NCBI GenBank assembly: GCA_937885815.1
Contig: CALABM010000139.1
Coordinates: 1 to 18,328, forward strand
Length of the DNA stretch: 18,328 nucleotides
Direction: 5' to 3'
Source: an uncultured Verrucomicrobiales bacterium
GTDB lineage: Bacteria > Verrucomicrobiota > Verrucomicrobiia > Verrucomicrobiales > Akkermansiaceae
Shown: positions 7,793 to 15,171 of the stretch, piece after piece
How the letters are laid out: the number at the start of each line of letters is the position of its first letter
How positions within the stretch are numbered: position 1 is the first letter of the stretch
Program-made: the position numbers and the translations under genes
The notes under the pieces: model-generated
Databases searched by the model: none
Seen by the model: only the letters and a program-made list of their open reading frames with translations
What the model was told of the DNA's origin: nothing

Positions 7793-8362
7793 ATGAAGTT
7801 TTTCGGCACCATTTCTTTGCTTCTGGGCGCTGCTCTGGTAGCTTCCGGCTATGATTTTGTGCGGTATGAGAATGAGGCCTCACGCGCGCTGAGCGAGACC
7901 GAGGCTGAGTGCCGCCGCACGCCGGACCCTGTCGTTATGCAGCTTTCCGGGCCTGTGACAGCTGCTCAGGTGGGAAACTTGCTGAAGATGCACTTGGCGC
8001 GTGGTTTTGCGCTGCCGGGGGATTGGTTCACGAATGAGGATGGTTCCATCGTGGTGCTGCTGCGAGAGCCCGGCTGTGGAGCCATCATCCGAGAGTTCTG
8101 TGTATACCGCCTGAGCGATGGTATGTACCAGCACACCGGCACATACCGCGTGCTCTCCCGTGCCTATAACTGGAAGCCGGAAGCCACACGCTTTGAAATG
8201 GATGGCGCGGGCGTTATGGTGCTGAGATTCGTATCTTCGCGCGGCATCACCTATGATTGCCGCTTCCATCTGGATGTTCCGGTGGAAGTGTTCCGCTTGG
8301 CTCCGTCGCATGCTCCCATCACCCCCGAGGAGGAGCGCGGCGCATGCCCCGTGAACCGCTGA
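7793..8362 (+). CDS. Small exported or membrane-anchored protein, unknown function
   Basis: I do not recognise this 189-residue protein. Residues ~3-20 (FFGTISLLLGAALVASGY) form a hydrophobic signal or anchor. No cysteine follows closely, so it is not an obvious lipoprotein. The rest is mixed alpha/beta with motifs PGDWFTNEDGSIVVLLREPG near 75 and YDCRFHLDVPVEVFRL near 155. Three cysteines in the mature part (about 43, 95 and 102) could form a disulfide. It is the last gene of the plus-strand run that starts at 1774. The first convincing terminator downstream is at 8484-8520. No Shine-Dalgarno sequence precedes the ATG. Confidence 0.65.
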   Translation: MKFFGTISLLLGAALVASGYDFVRYENEASRALSETEAECRRTPDPVVMQLSGPVTAAQVGNLLKMHLARGFALPGDWFTNEDGSIVVLLREPGCGAIIREFCVYRLSDGMYQHTGTYRVLSRAYNWKPEATRFEMDGAGVMVLRFVSSRGITYDCRFHLDVPVEVFRLAPSHAPITPEEERGACPVNR

Positions 8363-8412
8363 GCTTGCAAGCTGTTATGGGCGCTTTCCGTGAGAGTGCT
8401 CCCCATATAGCA

Positions 8413-8441
8413 TTGACAGTTGCGCGAGGATGTGTTAAAAG
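8413..8441 (+). promoter_or_regulatory. Strong sigma70-type promoter for a short RNA
   Basis: TTGACA at 8413-8418 is a perfect -35 box. Seventeen bases follow, then TAAAAG at 8436-8441 with an extended TG at 8433-8434. Transcription would begin near 8448 and meet a strong terminator about 70 bases later, with no protein gene between. Confidence 0.55.
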
Positions 8442-8447
8442 AAGCTC

Positions 8448-8520
8448 AGCTAGTTAAAGTTCTTCATGTTTTTGAAGTTTGCGGCCTTTACGATTGCCCC
8501 GTAAAGGCTGCTTTTCTTTT
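8448..8520 (+). ncRNA. Candidate ~70-nt small RNA
   Basis: The segment lies between a consensus-like promoter (8413-8441) and an intrinsic terminator (8484-8520). Its 5' half has a small hairpin (CTTCA/TGAAG around 8463-8477). A 12-codon ORF (ATG at 8466, starting MFLKFAAF) ends inside the terminator stem, but it has no ribosome-binding site. The segment lies in what would be the 3' untranslated region of the 1774-8362 operon, so it could be a 3'UTR-derived sRNA. I recognise no known family. Confidence 0.4.
8484..8520 (+). terminator. Intrinsic terminator
   Basis: GCCTTTACG (8484-8492) pairs perfectly with CGTAAAGGC (8500-8508) around a 7-base loop, followed by TGCTTTTCTTTT. The T-rich tail lies on the plus side only. 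It is the first terminator after the 1774-8362 gene run and would also end the candidate small RNA. Confidence 0.8.
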
Positions 8521-8525
8521 GGTTT

Positions 8526-8606
8526 GCGAGTGAAGCCGCCGTTGCCCACCAGTGGGATCTCTCAGTAACACTGACAGGTTGTCCCCAGGTCGCCGACTCC
8601 ACCCGC
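8526..8606 (-). ncRNA. Candidate structured RNA on the minus strand
   Basis: Arms 8606-8594 and 8538-8526 form a 13-bp stem when transcribed from the minus strand, with three G-U pairs. On the plus strand those three positions would be A-C mismatches, so the structure favours a minus-strand RNA. Inside are ACC/GGU, UGGG/CCCA and an apical UCAGU-GUU-ACUGA hairpin, giving a long irregular hairpin of ~80 nt. A perfect TTGACA -35 box lies just upstream (8641-8636), but the -10 match (TTGGAT) is poor. I compared it by eye with tmRNA, SRP RNA, 6S RNA and common riboswitches and saw no signature motif. The 3' end is not clear. Confidence 0.4.
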
Positions 8607-8656
8607 ACAGCTATCCAAGCAGTTTTTTGGTGCTCTGTCAAGCCGGAAGTAATATA

Positions 8657-8693
8657 AAACGCCTTGCCGATGAGATGGCAAGGCGTTTGTTTT
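8657..8693. terminator. Bidirectional terminator-like hairpin
   Basis: AAACGCCTTGCC (8657-8668) pairs perfectly with GGCAAGGCGTTT (8677-8688) around an 8-base loop. The plus side continues GTTTTA and the minus side continues TATATT, so either strand could terminate. It insulates the RNA region from the oxidoreductase operon. Direct copies of CCGGAAGTA flank it. Confidence 0.7.
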
Positions 8694-8735
8694 ACCGGAA
8701 GTATAATGAGCAGCTATCCATCCGGAGATTGATGC

Positions 8736-8844
8736 GGTGAATAATGCTTCACCCCTGAAAATACCTTTGTAATCAGTAAAACAGATATGGAATTAATACC
8801 TGTTTTATTTGCGTTATATAAGCGATGTTAGGTATGAATCGCTT
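8736..8844. repeat. Three short inverted repeats in AT-rich DNA
   Basis: Perfect inverted repeats lie in a row: GGTGAA/TTCACC (8736-8741 and 8748-8753), TAAAACAG/CTGTTTTA (8777-8784 and 8800-8807, then TTT), and AAGCGAT/ATCGCTT (8820-8826 and 8838-8844). They could be operator sites or RNA hairpins ahead of the oxidoreductase promoter. AT-rich DNA yields such repeats easily, so their function is uncertain. Confidence 0.35.
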
Positions 8845-8930
8845 TCTGCATATTAGGATGTAAGACACCGGAAAATTGTTCAGCAAAAAATAAAAAAATA
8901 TGGAGACTTTGTGCAAAAAAGTGAAAAAGC

Positions 8931-8959
8931 TTGCAGTGAGTCGGGGGAGGGTGTAGACT
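8931..8959 (+). promoter_or_regulatory. Promoter of the oxidoreductase operon
   Basis: TTGCAG (8931-8936), 17 bases, then TAGACT (8954-8959) with TG one base ahead of the -10 box make a good extended sigma70 promoter. The transcript would begin near 8966, leaving a ~27-base leader without a Shine-Dalgarno sequence before ATG at 8993. Confidence 0.6.
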
Positions 8960-8992
8960 GTACGTCAGGTAAAAGCCCCAATATCAGACTAT

Positions 8993-10306
8993 ATGAGCAG
9001 AATCACGCTTGCAGGAATCGGCTGCGGGTCACGTACCCGGACGTATATGAAGTTGGCCATGGAATACCCCGAGAGGTTCCGCATCGTCGCAGCGGCGGAT
9101 CCGATACGCTGCCGTGCGGAGCAGGTGCGAGATTTTGCGCCTGAAGAGGAGCGTGCTGGGGTGGAGATATTTGCGAACGCGGACGAGCTGCTTTCTCGCC
9201 CCCGGCTGGCGGACGTGGCCATCATCGGCACGCAGGATGATTACCACTTTGAGCCGGCGAAACGCGCGCTGGAGCTCGGGTATGACCTGCTGCTGGAGAA
9301 GCCGATAGCCAAGACCCTGCGTGAGGCTCTGGAGCTGCGCGATTTGGCTGAGAAGCTCGGCCGCCGTGTGGCCATTTGCCATGTGCTGCGCTATACCCCC
9401 TTCTATAACACTATCCGTGATATCATCCGCAGCGGTGAGCTTGGCCGTATCATGACCTTCAATGCGAATGAAGGTGTGGGCGCCTGGCACTTCGGGCACT
9501 CCTTTGTGCGTGGTCACTGGGGCAACAGTGAGAAATCCACCCCCATGATTCTTGCCAAATGCTGCCATGATATGGATATTCTTCATTGGCTGCTGGATGC
9601 CCCCTGCGAACAGGTGTCGTCCTTCGGTGAGCTCTCCTTCTTCCGCAAGGAAAGCCTAAGCGAGCCCCGCCCGGAGCGCTGCACGGATTGGACCGGCCCC
9701 ATCGGCGAGGATCCGTGGGACGCCCGCAAGTACATTACGGATGACTCCTGCCGCCGCTGGCTGCGCATGGTGATGGATGGTGCGGAGGACGCCACACCTG
9801 AGCAGATTACGGAGTGGCTGCGCACCTCACAGTGGGGGCGTGATGCCTTCCAGTGCGGTGATAATGACCAGCCGGACCACCTCGTGGCTATTCTGCGCTA
9901 TCTCGGCGGCATTACCGGTACTTTCACCATGACCGCCTTTGAGGAGGGCCGCCACCTTGAGCTGTATGGCACGAAGGCCAAACTGCGCGCCGGCGCTTTC
10001 TATAAGGAAAATGGCCCCGGTGAAATCACGATTACCGAGCATTTCACTAAGAAGATACGCAAGGTGGAGGTGCAGGAGGCCTCCGGTGGTTATGCCGGCC
10101 ATGGCGGTGGTGACTGGGGGCTTGTGAGCCACCTGTATGATGATATGCGCGTGGTGAAGGACGTGAGCCTCATGACGACGCCCATTCAGGCCAGTGCTCA
10201 CTCCCATGTGATAGCATTTGCTGTGGAGCATGCACGGCGTACCGGCGAGGTGGTGGATATCAAAGAGTTTGAGCGCCGCGTGCTGGCCGGTGAGCTGAAT
10301 TACTGA
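8993..10306 (+). CDS. Gfo/Idh/MocA family NAD(P)-dependent oxidoreductase
   Basis: The 437-residue protein has an N-terminal Rossmann fold (MSRITLAGIGCGSRTRTY) with a GxGxxxR variant of the dinucleotide-binding loop at ~8-14 and AAADP at ~33-37. The family signature EKPIA is at 102-106. The C-terminal half has HFGHSFVRGHWGNSE near 166-180 and KCCHDMDILHWL near 189-200, which supplies the usual catalytic histidine and aspartate of this family. Such enzymes oxidise or epimerise sugars and cyclitols in the cytoplasm. The substrate cannot be told from sequence. It has its own promoter, and a thioredoxin-like gene follows 12 bases downstream. Confidence 0.9.
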   Translation: MSRITLAGIGCGSRTRTYMKLAMEYPERFRIVAAADPIRCRAEQVRDFAPEEERAGVEIFANADELLSRPRLADVAIIGTQDDYHFEPAKRALELGYDLLLEKPIAKTLREALELRDLAEKLGRRVAICHVLRYTPFYNTIRDIIRSGELGRIMTFNANEGVGAWHFGHSFVRGHWGNSEKSTPMILAKCCHDMDILHWLLDAPCEQVSSFGELSFFRKESLSEPRPERCTDWTGPIGEDPWDARKYITDDSCRRWLRMVMDGAEDATPEQITEWLRTSQWGRDAFQCGDNDQPDHLVAILRYLGGITGTFTMTAFEEGRHLELYGTKAKLRAGAFYKENGPGEITITEHFTKKIRKVEVQEASGGYAGHGGGDWGLVSHLYDDMRVVKDVSLMTTPIQASAHSHVIAFAVEHARRTGEVVDIKEFERRVLAGELNY

Positions 10307-10318
10307 ATCTGACCCCAT

Positions 10319-11260
10319 ATGTTCTCCTTTAAGTACAGTGCTCTTCCTGCTGTGGCAGCCTTGGTGTCAACCGTGGCTGCTGCGGAGTGGGGCACGAATT
10401 ATGAAGAGGCTCTCCGCCGTGCCGGTGAGCGTGGGTGCGTGGTGATGGCTGATTTCACCGGCTCTGACTGGTGCGGTTTCTGCATGAACCTGCACAGCCA
10501 AGTGCTGCACCGCCCGGAGTTCCTCTCCTGGGCCACCCGGCATTTTGAGCTGCTGGAGGTGGATGTGCCGCACCGGGCAGACTTCCCGGCTGAGCTCATG
10601 GCTCAGAACCGCGCGCTCTGCGAGAAGTACAGAGTGACGGGTTTCCCCACGGTGCTGGTGCTGGATGCTCAGGGGCGCCCCCTCGGTGGGCTCTTCGGGT
10701 TTGAAGGAGATATGGCGGAAGTACAGCGCATTCTGGGGATGGGCGTGCGTGCCGGTGAGCTCCTGCGGCATGCTGAAAGCGCGCAGGGTGAGGCAAAACT
10801 TCTTGCCATGGTGGAGGCTTGGAAGCTCATACCTGAGGAGCTTAAAGAGCTGAATCCTGCCCTGCGTGATGAAATAGCCGCGCTGGATACGCAGGATATC
10901 AGCGGCCTGCGAGCAGCGGCTGAAGCTGAGCGGCGCTTGCAGGAATGCAAGGCCGCGGCAGATGCCGCTCCTACGGATGCCGCCGCTCTGGTCATCGTGG
11001 ATGCTGCGCTGGCGCAGGCTGTGCCGCAGAACCGCCGCCAGCTGCTGGAGTTGAAGTACCGCCTCCTAATCCACGGCGTGGAAACTCCCGAGGAAGTGTA
11101 TGCTGCAGCTGAAGTGGCATACGCAATGATAGATGCTGACCTGCGCATCACCGCTGAGGAGAAGGAGAGCCGCAAGCGCCAGCTCAGAGGCGTTTTTGCT
11201 AATCCCTGGACATCCATTCGCCGCAGCAGAATAATTTATCGAACTCGTCCTAAACGCTAG
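10319..11260 (+). CDS. Exported thioredoxin-fold protein with helical C-terminal extension
   Basis: The 313-residue protein starts with a hydrophobic signal (residues 1-22, likely cleavage after VAAA). A thioredoxin-fold domain at ~23-140 has the active-site motif WCGFC (Cys52 and Cys55) and the cis-proline motif GFPT with Pro110. The long helix carrying GSDWCGFCMNLH resembles the thioredoxin_7/DsbD-gamma type, so a periplasmic thiol reductase or oxidoreductase role is likely. Residues ~140-305 are alanine-rich helices, perhaps repeat-like, with an uncertain role. It lies 12 bases after the oxidoreductase and 28 bases before the DUF2157 gene, probably in one operon. The ATG at 10319 gives the complete signal peptide. 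Confidence 0.85.
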   Translation: MFSFKYSALPAVAALVSTVAAAEWGTNYEEALRRAGERGCVVMADFTGSDWCGFCMNLHSQVLHRPEFLSWATRHFELLEVDVPHRADFPAELMAQNRALCEKYRVTGFPTVLVLDAQGRPLGGLFGFEGDMAEVQRILGMGVRAGELLRHAESAQGEAKLLAMVEAWKLIPEELKELNPALRDEIAALDTQDISGLRAAAEAERRLQECKAAADAAPTDAAALVIVDAALAQAVPQNRRQLLELKYRLLIHGVETPEEVYAAAEVAYAMIDADLRITAEEKESRKRQLRGVFANPWTSIRRSRIIYRTRPKR

Positions 11261-11288
11261 GCCCACTTAATGCATCTCAATATATACC

Positions 11289-12518
11289 ATGAAGAGTAAA
11301 GACATCGACAACATGCTGGCTGCCGGCCTTATCTCGCCGGAGCAGGGCATGGCCATCAAGAAGCATTTCTGCTTGGATGAGAACCGCTGGAGCCGCTGGT
11401 TGCTGTACTGCCTCATTGCGCTCGCCGGTGTGTTCATTGTGGCCGGGCTTGTGATGCTGGTTTCCGCGAACTGGGATGAAATTGGCCCGTTGGGTAAGAT
11501 GCTGGTGGCCATGGAGCTGCTGGTATTCTTCTGGGTGCTTTGGTTTTTGAAGCGGAAGACCTCGCCACTGCTGGCGGAGATGTGGGGCCTATGCGGTGCC
11601 GGTATGTGGCTGGGGTGCATTGCGCTGTACGGGCAGATTTTCCAGCTGCAGAATCCCTTTGTGGAAGGTTGCACGCTTTTCTTTTCCGGTATAGTACTTC
11701 TTCCTTTTGTGAGCAGGCAGCGCTTCATCATCTGGCTGGTGATGGTATTATCTTTTGTGCAGCTCGTAGCCATGGAGGTGGAGGACGACAGTATCTTCAG
11801 CTTTGCGAATTGGATAAAAGGCTGGAAGCCTGAGTACATCATCTACGCTCTCCCTCTGCTGCTGGCTCTCTGGTGGGGGCTGGCTGAGAAGTGGCGCGTG
11901 TGCTCTGAGCGCTGGCGCAGCTATGGCTGGATGGCGCCTTTGCTGCTGCTGGTGGCGGTGAGCGTGGGGCAGGTCATGATGTACTTACCCGGTGAGATGA
12001 TTAAGCTGGATGTGGTGGAGTGCGTGCTGATGGGGCTGGTTCCCGTGCTGCTCCTGCTGCTGAAGCCTCGCGGCTCCAACTGGCTTTCTTGGTGCAGCAT
12101 GAGCTTGCTTATCAGCCTGCTGTTGCCCTCATGCTTGCTGTCGTGCTACCTTGGTGAGCTGGCTGATGCCGCTGTGGCGGTCGGTGGTTTGGGGGAGGAC
12201 GCCGTGTTCGTCGGCTTGTGTGGTATTTCTGACTGGATGAGTCATGCCGTCGGTATCGCCATTTACTTCGGGATGGCTTCGGTCATGATGTCCTGCGGTG
12301 TACGCAGCGGCCGGGTGAGCTGGGTGAATATCGGCTCGCTCATGGTGGTATTTGCCGCTGCGGCACTGGTGGCTGATGTGCTGGGCAGCTACACCTTCTC
12401 AGGGCTTGTTCTCGTGGTGGGTGGTCTGCTGATGTTGCTTGTGGTGGTGCTGCTTGAGAAAAAGCGCCGCAAGCTGGTTAAGTCCGTTAAGAATGAAGCT
12501 ATCTCTTCTCAGTCATGA
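11289..12518 (+). CDS. DUF2157 family polytopic membrane protein
   Basis: The 409-residue protein begins with a short cytoplasmic helix-turn segment (MKSKDIDNMLAAGLISPEQG) typical of DUF2157, followed by about ten hydrophobic helices from ~38 to ~395 and a basic tail (EKKRRKLVKSVK). The family motif SANWDEI appears at ~64-70 after the first helix. The function of the family is unknown. DUF2157 genes are often followed by a GDYXXLXY gene, and that is seen here with a 4-base ATGA overlap, which supports a two-protein membrane complex. No Shine-Dalgarno sequence precedes the ATG. Confidence 0.85.
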   Translation: MKSKDIDNMLAAGLISPEQGMAIKKHFCLDENRWSRWLLYCLIALAGVFIVAGLVMLVSANWDEIGPLGKMLVAMELLVFFWVLWFLKRKTSPLLAEMWGLCGAGMWLGCIALYGQIFQLQNPFVEGCTLFFSGIVLLPFVSRQRFIIWLVMVLSFVQLVAMEVEDDSIFSFANWIKGWKPEYIIYALPLLLALWWGLAEKWRVCSERWRSYGWMAPLLLLVAVSVGQVMMYLPGEMIKLDVVECVLMGLVPVLLLLLKPRGSNWLSWCSMSLLISLLLPSCLLSCYLGELADAAVAVGGLGEDAVFVGLCGISDWMSHAVGIAIYFGMASVMMSCGVRSGRVSWVNIGSLMVVFAAAALVADVLGSYTFSGLVLVVGGLLMLLVVVLLEKKRRKLVKSVKNEAISSQS

Positions 12519-13303
12519 AAAAACATCTTTCTCTCATTCTCGTTTTGCTCGTGGTACTTGGCCAGCTTACTTGGCTGGGTTATAATTACCATGCCCGCAC
12601 ACAGGAGCTGGAGGCTGCTCCCACCATCATCGTGCCCTGCATGGATTCTGATCCGCGAGATTTGTTCCGTGGTGATTATGTTACCTTTCTCTGCGGCTTT
12701 TCTTATTCCCTCACGGACCCGATTTTCAATGATGTGTTGCACTGGGATAATCTTCCACCGCGTATTTATGCGGTGGAGCAGATTAAGCCTGTTCCGGCCC
12801 GCGCTGCTACGAATCCGGATTCCGTGCTGATTACTGCTGATGATGAGTACAAGGTCATCCCGATGGCTGCTTTCTGGGTTTCCGGTGGCAAGAATGAGGC
12901 GCAGCTGGTGCGCTTGGCCAATAGAGGCTCCGCTCAGGATGTCGCCCGAGAGGGTGAGGTGCGTACAGCTGTCACAGCCCGGGTTTCCAACTTCTCCGTT
13001 CATCAGAGTGAGGAGGGCTATGTGACGGAAGTCAGTGTACGACTCATGCTCTGCGTGAGCGACTCAAACAGTACGGCTCTCTTCCGCTATTACGTGCCGG
13101 AAGGTGAAGGGGATGTGTTCCGCGCATGGCGGGAAGCTCCCGGTTCTGAGGGGCCTTTCCCCTCCGCGCGCGTGCAGACATCTGCTGAGTTAGTCTGCCG
13201 CGGTAACTCCGGCCTCGTCGTCCGCGAGCTTTATATGAACGGCATCCCTTGGCTGGAGGCTATCGACCGCATCCGCAAGGGCACCTTCCCGTTCCGGGAT
13301 TGA
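12515..13303 (+). CDS. GDYXXLXY family membrane-anchored protein
   Basis: The 262-residue protein has one membrane helix or signal anchor at ~5-23 (LSLILVLLVVLGQLTWLGYN). Immediately outside lies the family motif region, DSDPRDLFRGDYVTFLCGFS at ~45-63, with GDY at 53-55. The usual final tyrosine of GDYxxLxY is not conserved exactly. The remainder is a beta-rich extracytoplasmic domain. Its start overlaps the DUF2157 stop, the standard pairing of these families. The function is unknown in all cases I know of. A strong terminator closes the operon 23 bases after its stop. Confidence 0.85.
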   Translation: MKKHLSLILVLLVVLGQLTWLGYNYHARTQELEAAPTIIVPCMDSDPRDLFRGDYVTFLCGFSYSLTDPIFNDVLHWDNLPPRIYAVEQIKPVPARAATNPDSVLITADDEYKVIPMAAFWVSGGKNEAQLVRLANRGSAQDVAREGEVRTAVTARVSNFSVHQSEEGYVTEVSVRLMLCVSDSNSTALFRYYVPEGEGDVFRAWREAPGSEGPFPSARVQTSAELVCRGNSGLVVRELYMNGIPWLEAIDRIRKGTFPFRD

Positions 13304-13325
13304 TTTATACCGGGTTATTTATACG

Positions 13326-13368
13326 ATAAGCCTCTCTGACTCCGCGGGAGTGAGAGAGGCTTATTTTT
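13326..13368 (+). terminator. Intrinsic terminator between convergent operons
   Basis: An 18-base arm (13326-13343) pairs with 13347-13364 with one G-G mismatch around a GCG loop, followed by TTTTT. It ends the plus-strand operon. On the minus strand the tail is less T-rich, but it could also stop transcription of the antiporter gene ending at 13387. Confidence 0.85.
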
Positions 13369-13386
13369 TGCTATGAGTGAAATGAT

Positions 13387-15111
13387 TTATCCCTTAATCT
13401 GGGCGAGTTGCTCGCGGTATTCGCGGCGGGCGCGCGCAATCTGTTCCTCTGTGGCATCCAGCGAGCGGAGGAGGAGAGCGCTGAGGGTGAGAGCCACTTC
13501 TTCCTCACCGGAGACGATAGTCTGAGCGCCGTCACTACGCATGGCGCGAGCCTGCTGCAGGTAGGTGGTGTGCGCGAGAACCTCGATTTCCGGATTCAGG
13601 GAGCGCGCCGAGGCCGCGATTTCGCGAGCGGGGGCGCCCACGGCGGTCACGATGATGGCGCGTGCTTGTTCCACCCCGGCCAGCTGGAGGATGGTGCGGC
13701 GGCGGGCATCGCCATGCATGGCGTAGAAGCCTTGGCCCGTCAGGCGGGAGACTGTGTCGATGTTCATCTCCAGCACCACCACCTCGATTTCATGCTCCTG
13801 TAGAATACGCGTGATGATTTCGCCGCAGGGGCCATAGCCCACCACGATGACGCGGTCCTTCTGCGGGGAGGGGGCGGGCACGGCGGAGGAATCCGTCTTT
13901 CGCTGGCCGATGCCGCGCTCCTCCATCTTGTGAATGAGAGCGGGCACATAGCGGAAGAGCAGTACATTAACGGTGATGGTGATGATGGCCACGCCCGTGA
14001 TGATGTTCACGGCGCTTGCCGGCAGCAACCCGAAGCGCTCACCGGCCACAAGGGCGGCCAGAATGAAGGAGAACTCACCAATCTGAGAGAGCGAGGTACC
14101 TACCACCACGCCGAGGCTTCCCGGGCGGCGCAGCAGGCGGATGACGCCGTAGGCGCTGATGGGTTTCCAGAGAAGAGTCAGGGCGAGTGTGCCCAGCGCC
14201 AGCTGCCAGTGCTCCAGCAGTCCCATGAAATCAAAGCCCATGCCAACGGATACGAAGAAGAGCACGGCAAAGGCATCACGCATGGGCAGGGCGTCCGCCG
14301 CGGCTCGGCTGGCAAACTTACTCTGTCCCACTACCATGCCGGAGAGGAAGGCGCCGAATACCATGCTGGCATTGAACACCTCAGCAGAGAGCACAGCCAC
14401 GCCCAGCGCGATGGTGAGCACGGCAAGGGTGAAAAGCTCGTTCGAGTTGTTCCGTGCAATGAAGGTGAGCACTCGGGAAATGATGTACTTGCCCACGAAG
14501 GCCACGCAGAACACCATCAGCGCCAGCTTCCATACCATCCCCCACAGCGCAGAGCCTAAATCATCCGCGCAGAATACGGCCTTACCCCCGCCTTCAGGCA
14601 GGATGAATACCGCCGGCAGCAGTACCAGAAGGACGATGGTGAAGATATCCTCCATCACCAGCCAGCCCACAGCTGTGTGGCCGCTCGGGGTGTGCAGCAG
14701 GCGGTTGTCCTCCAGCACGCGGGTGAGCACCACAGTACTGCTCACGCACACGCACATGCCGAAGAGCAGGGCTGCCACCCAGTCCGCACCGGGCGTGAGC
14801 CAATGGTACACCAAGGCACCGCTTCCCGTCCACAGCGTCATGCATATCAGCGAGCCCGGTACTGCCACTTTCCGCACCGCCAGCAAATCTTTGAAATGGA
14901 AATGAAGGCCAACACCGAAAAGCAGAAGCACCTCGCCGATGTGCGCAAACTCGTGCATCACTTCGTGCGGGTCCTCCGTCAGCCCCCACCACGGCTGGGC
15001 TGCAAGCATGCCCGCCAGCAGATACCCCACCAAGGGTGATAACTTTATCCGCTGGGCTATCATGCCCAGTACCAGAGCAAGTATTAATCCAAGAGCTAGT
15101 GTTCCTATCAT
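13387..15111 (-). CDS. CPA2 cation:proton antiporter with TrkA-N domain (YbaL/KefB type)
   Basis: The 574-residue protein has about 12 membrane helices in residues 1-390, including the family motifs LLLFGVGLHFHF near 62, SSTVVLTRVLEDN near 124 and SQIGEFSFILA near 342. A linker is followed by a TrkA-N/RCK domain at ~420-535 (VIVVGYGPCGE with the NAD-binding loop at 425-430, and a following acidic Glu447). Such proteins exchange K+ or Na+ for H+ across the inner membrane, gated by nucleotide or glutathione-type ligands. The length and single RCK-N domain fit E. coli YbaL better than KefB. I see no convincing promoter in the 60 bases upstream, and it may be cotranscribed with the methyltransferase gene. 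Confidence 0.9.
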   Translation of the reverse strand: MIGTLALGLILALVLGMIAQRIKLSPLVGYLLAGMLAAQPWWGLTEDPHEVMHEFAHIGEVLLLFGVGLHFHFKDLLAVRKVAVPGSLICMTLWTGSGALVYHWLTPGADWVAALLFGMCVCVSSTVVLTRVLEDNRLLHTPSGHTAVGWLVMEDIFTIVLLVLLPAVFILPEGGGKAVFCADDLGSALWGMVWKLALMVFCVAFVGKYIISRVLTFIARNNSNELFTLAVLTIALGVAVLSAEVFNASMVFGAFLSGMVVGQSKFASRAAADALPMRDAFAVLFFVSVGMGFDFMGLLEHWQLALGTLALTLLWKPISAYGVIRLLRRPGSLGVVVGTSLSQIGEFSFILAALVAGERFGLLPASAVNIITGVAIITITVNVLLFRYVPALIHKMEERGIGQRKTDSSAVPAPSPQKDRVIVVGYGPCGEIITRILQEHEIEVVVLEMNIDTVSRLTGQGFYAMHGDARRRTILQLAGVEQARAIIVTAVGAPAREIAASARSLNPEIEVLAHTTYLQQARAMRSDGAQTIVSGEEEVALTLSALLLRSLDATEEQIARARREYREQLAQIKG

Positions 15112-15171
15112 TTTTGTAGTGATTTATGGCGGTTGAAAGTTGAATGAGATAAAGCTGGTTTTATTATCCGA

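Larger units (their letters stand above)
8363..8992. other. 630-base intergenic region with RNA and regulatory signals
   Basis: No convincing protein gene lies here. In order it holds: a promoter (8413-8441) leading to a terminator (8484-8520), an inverted repeat favouring a minus-strand RNA (8526-8606), a 12-bp bidirectional terminator-like hairpin (8657-8693) flanked by direct copies of CCGGAAGTA (8643 and 8695), an AT-rich stretch with three small hairpins (8736-8844), and the promoter of the oxidoreductase gene (8931-8959). Confidence 0.7.

Noticed and set aside
8450..8641. Minus-strand 63-codon ORF across the intergenic RNA region
   Set aside because: Its start overlaps the TTGACA box, it lies across the inverted repeats and it has no domain. 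An RNA explains the region better.
8440..8641. tmRNA, 6S RNA or SRP RNA gene
   Set aside because: No GGATTCGAC-type tmRNA start, no tRNA-like TTCGA arm or CCA end, no SRP apical GGAA motif, and no 6S central bubble that I could pair with confidence.
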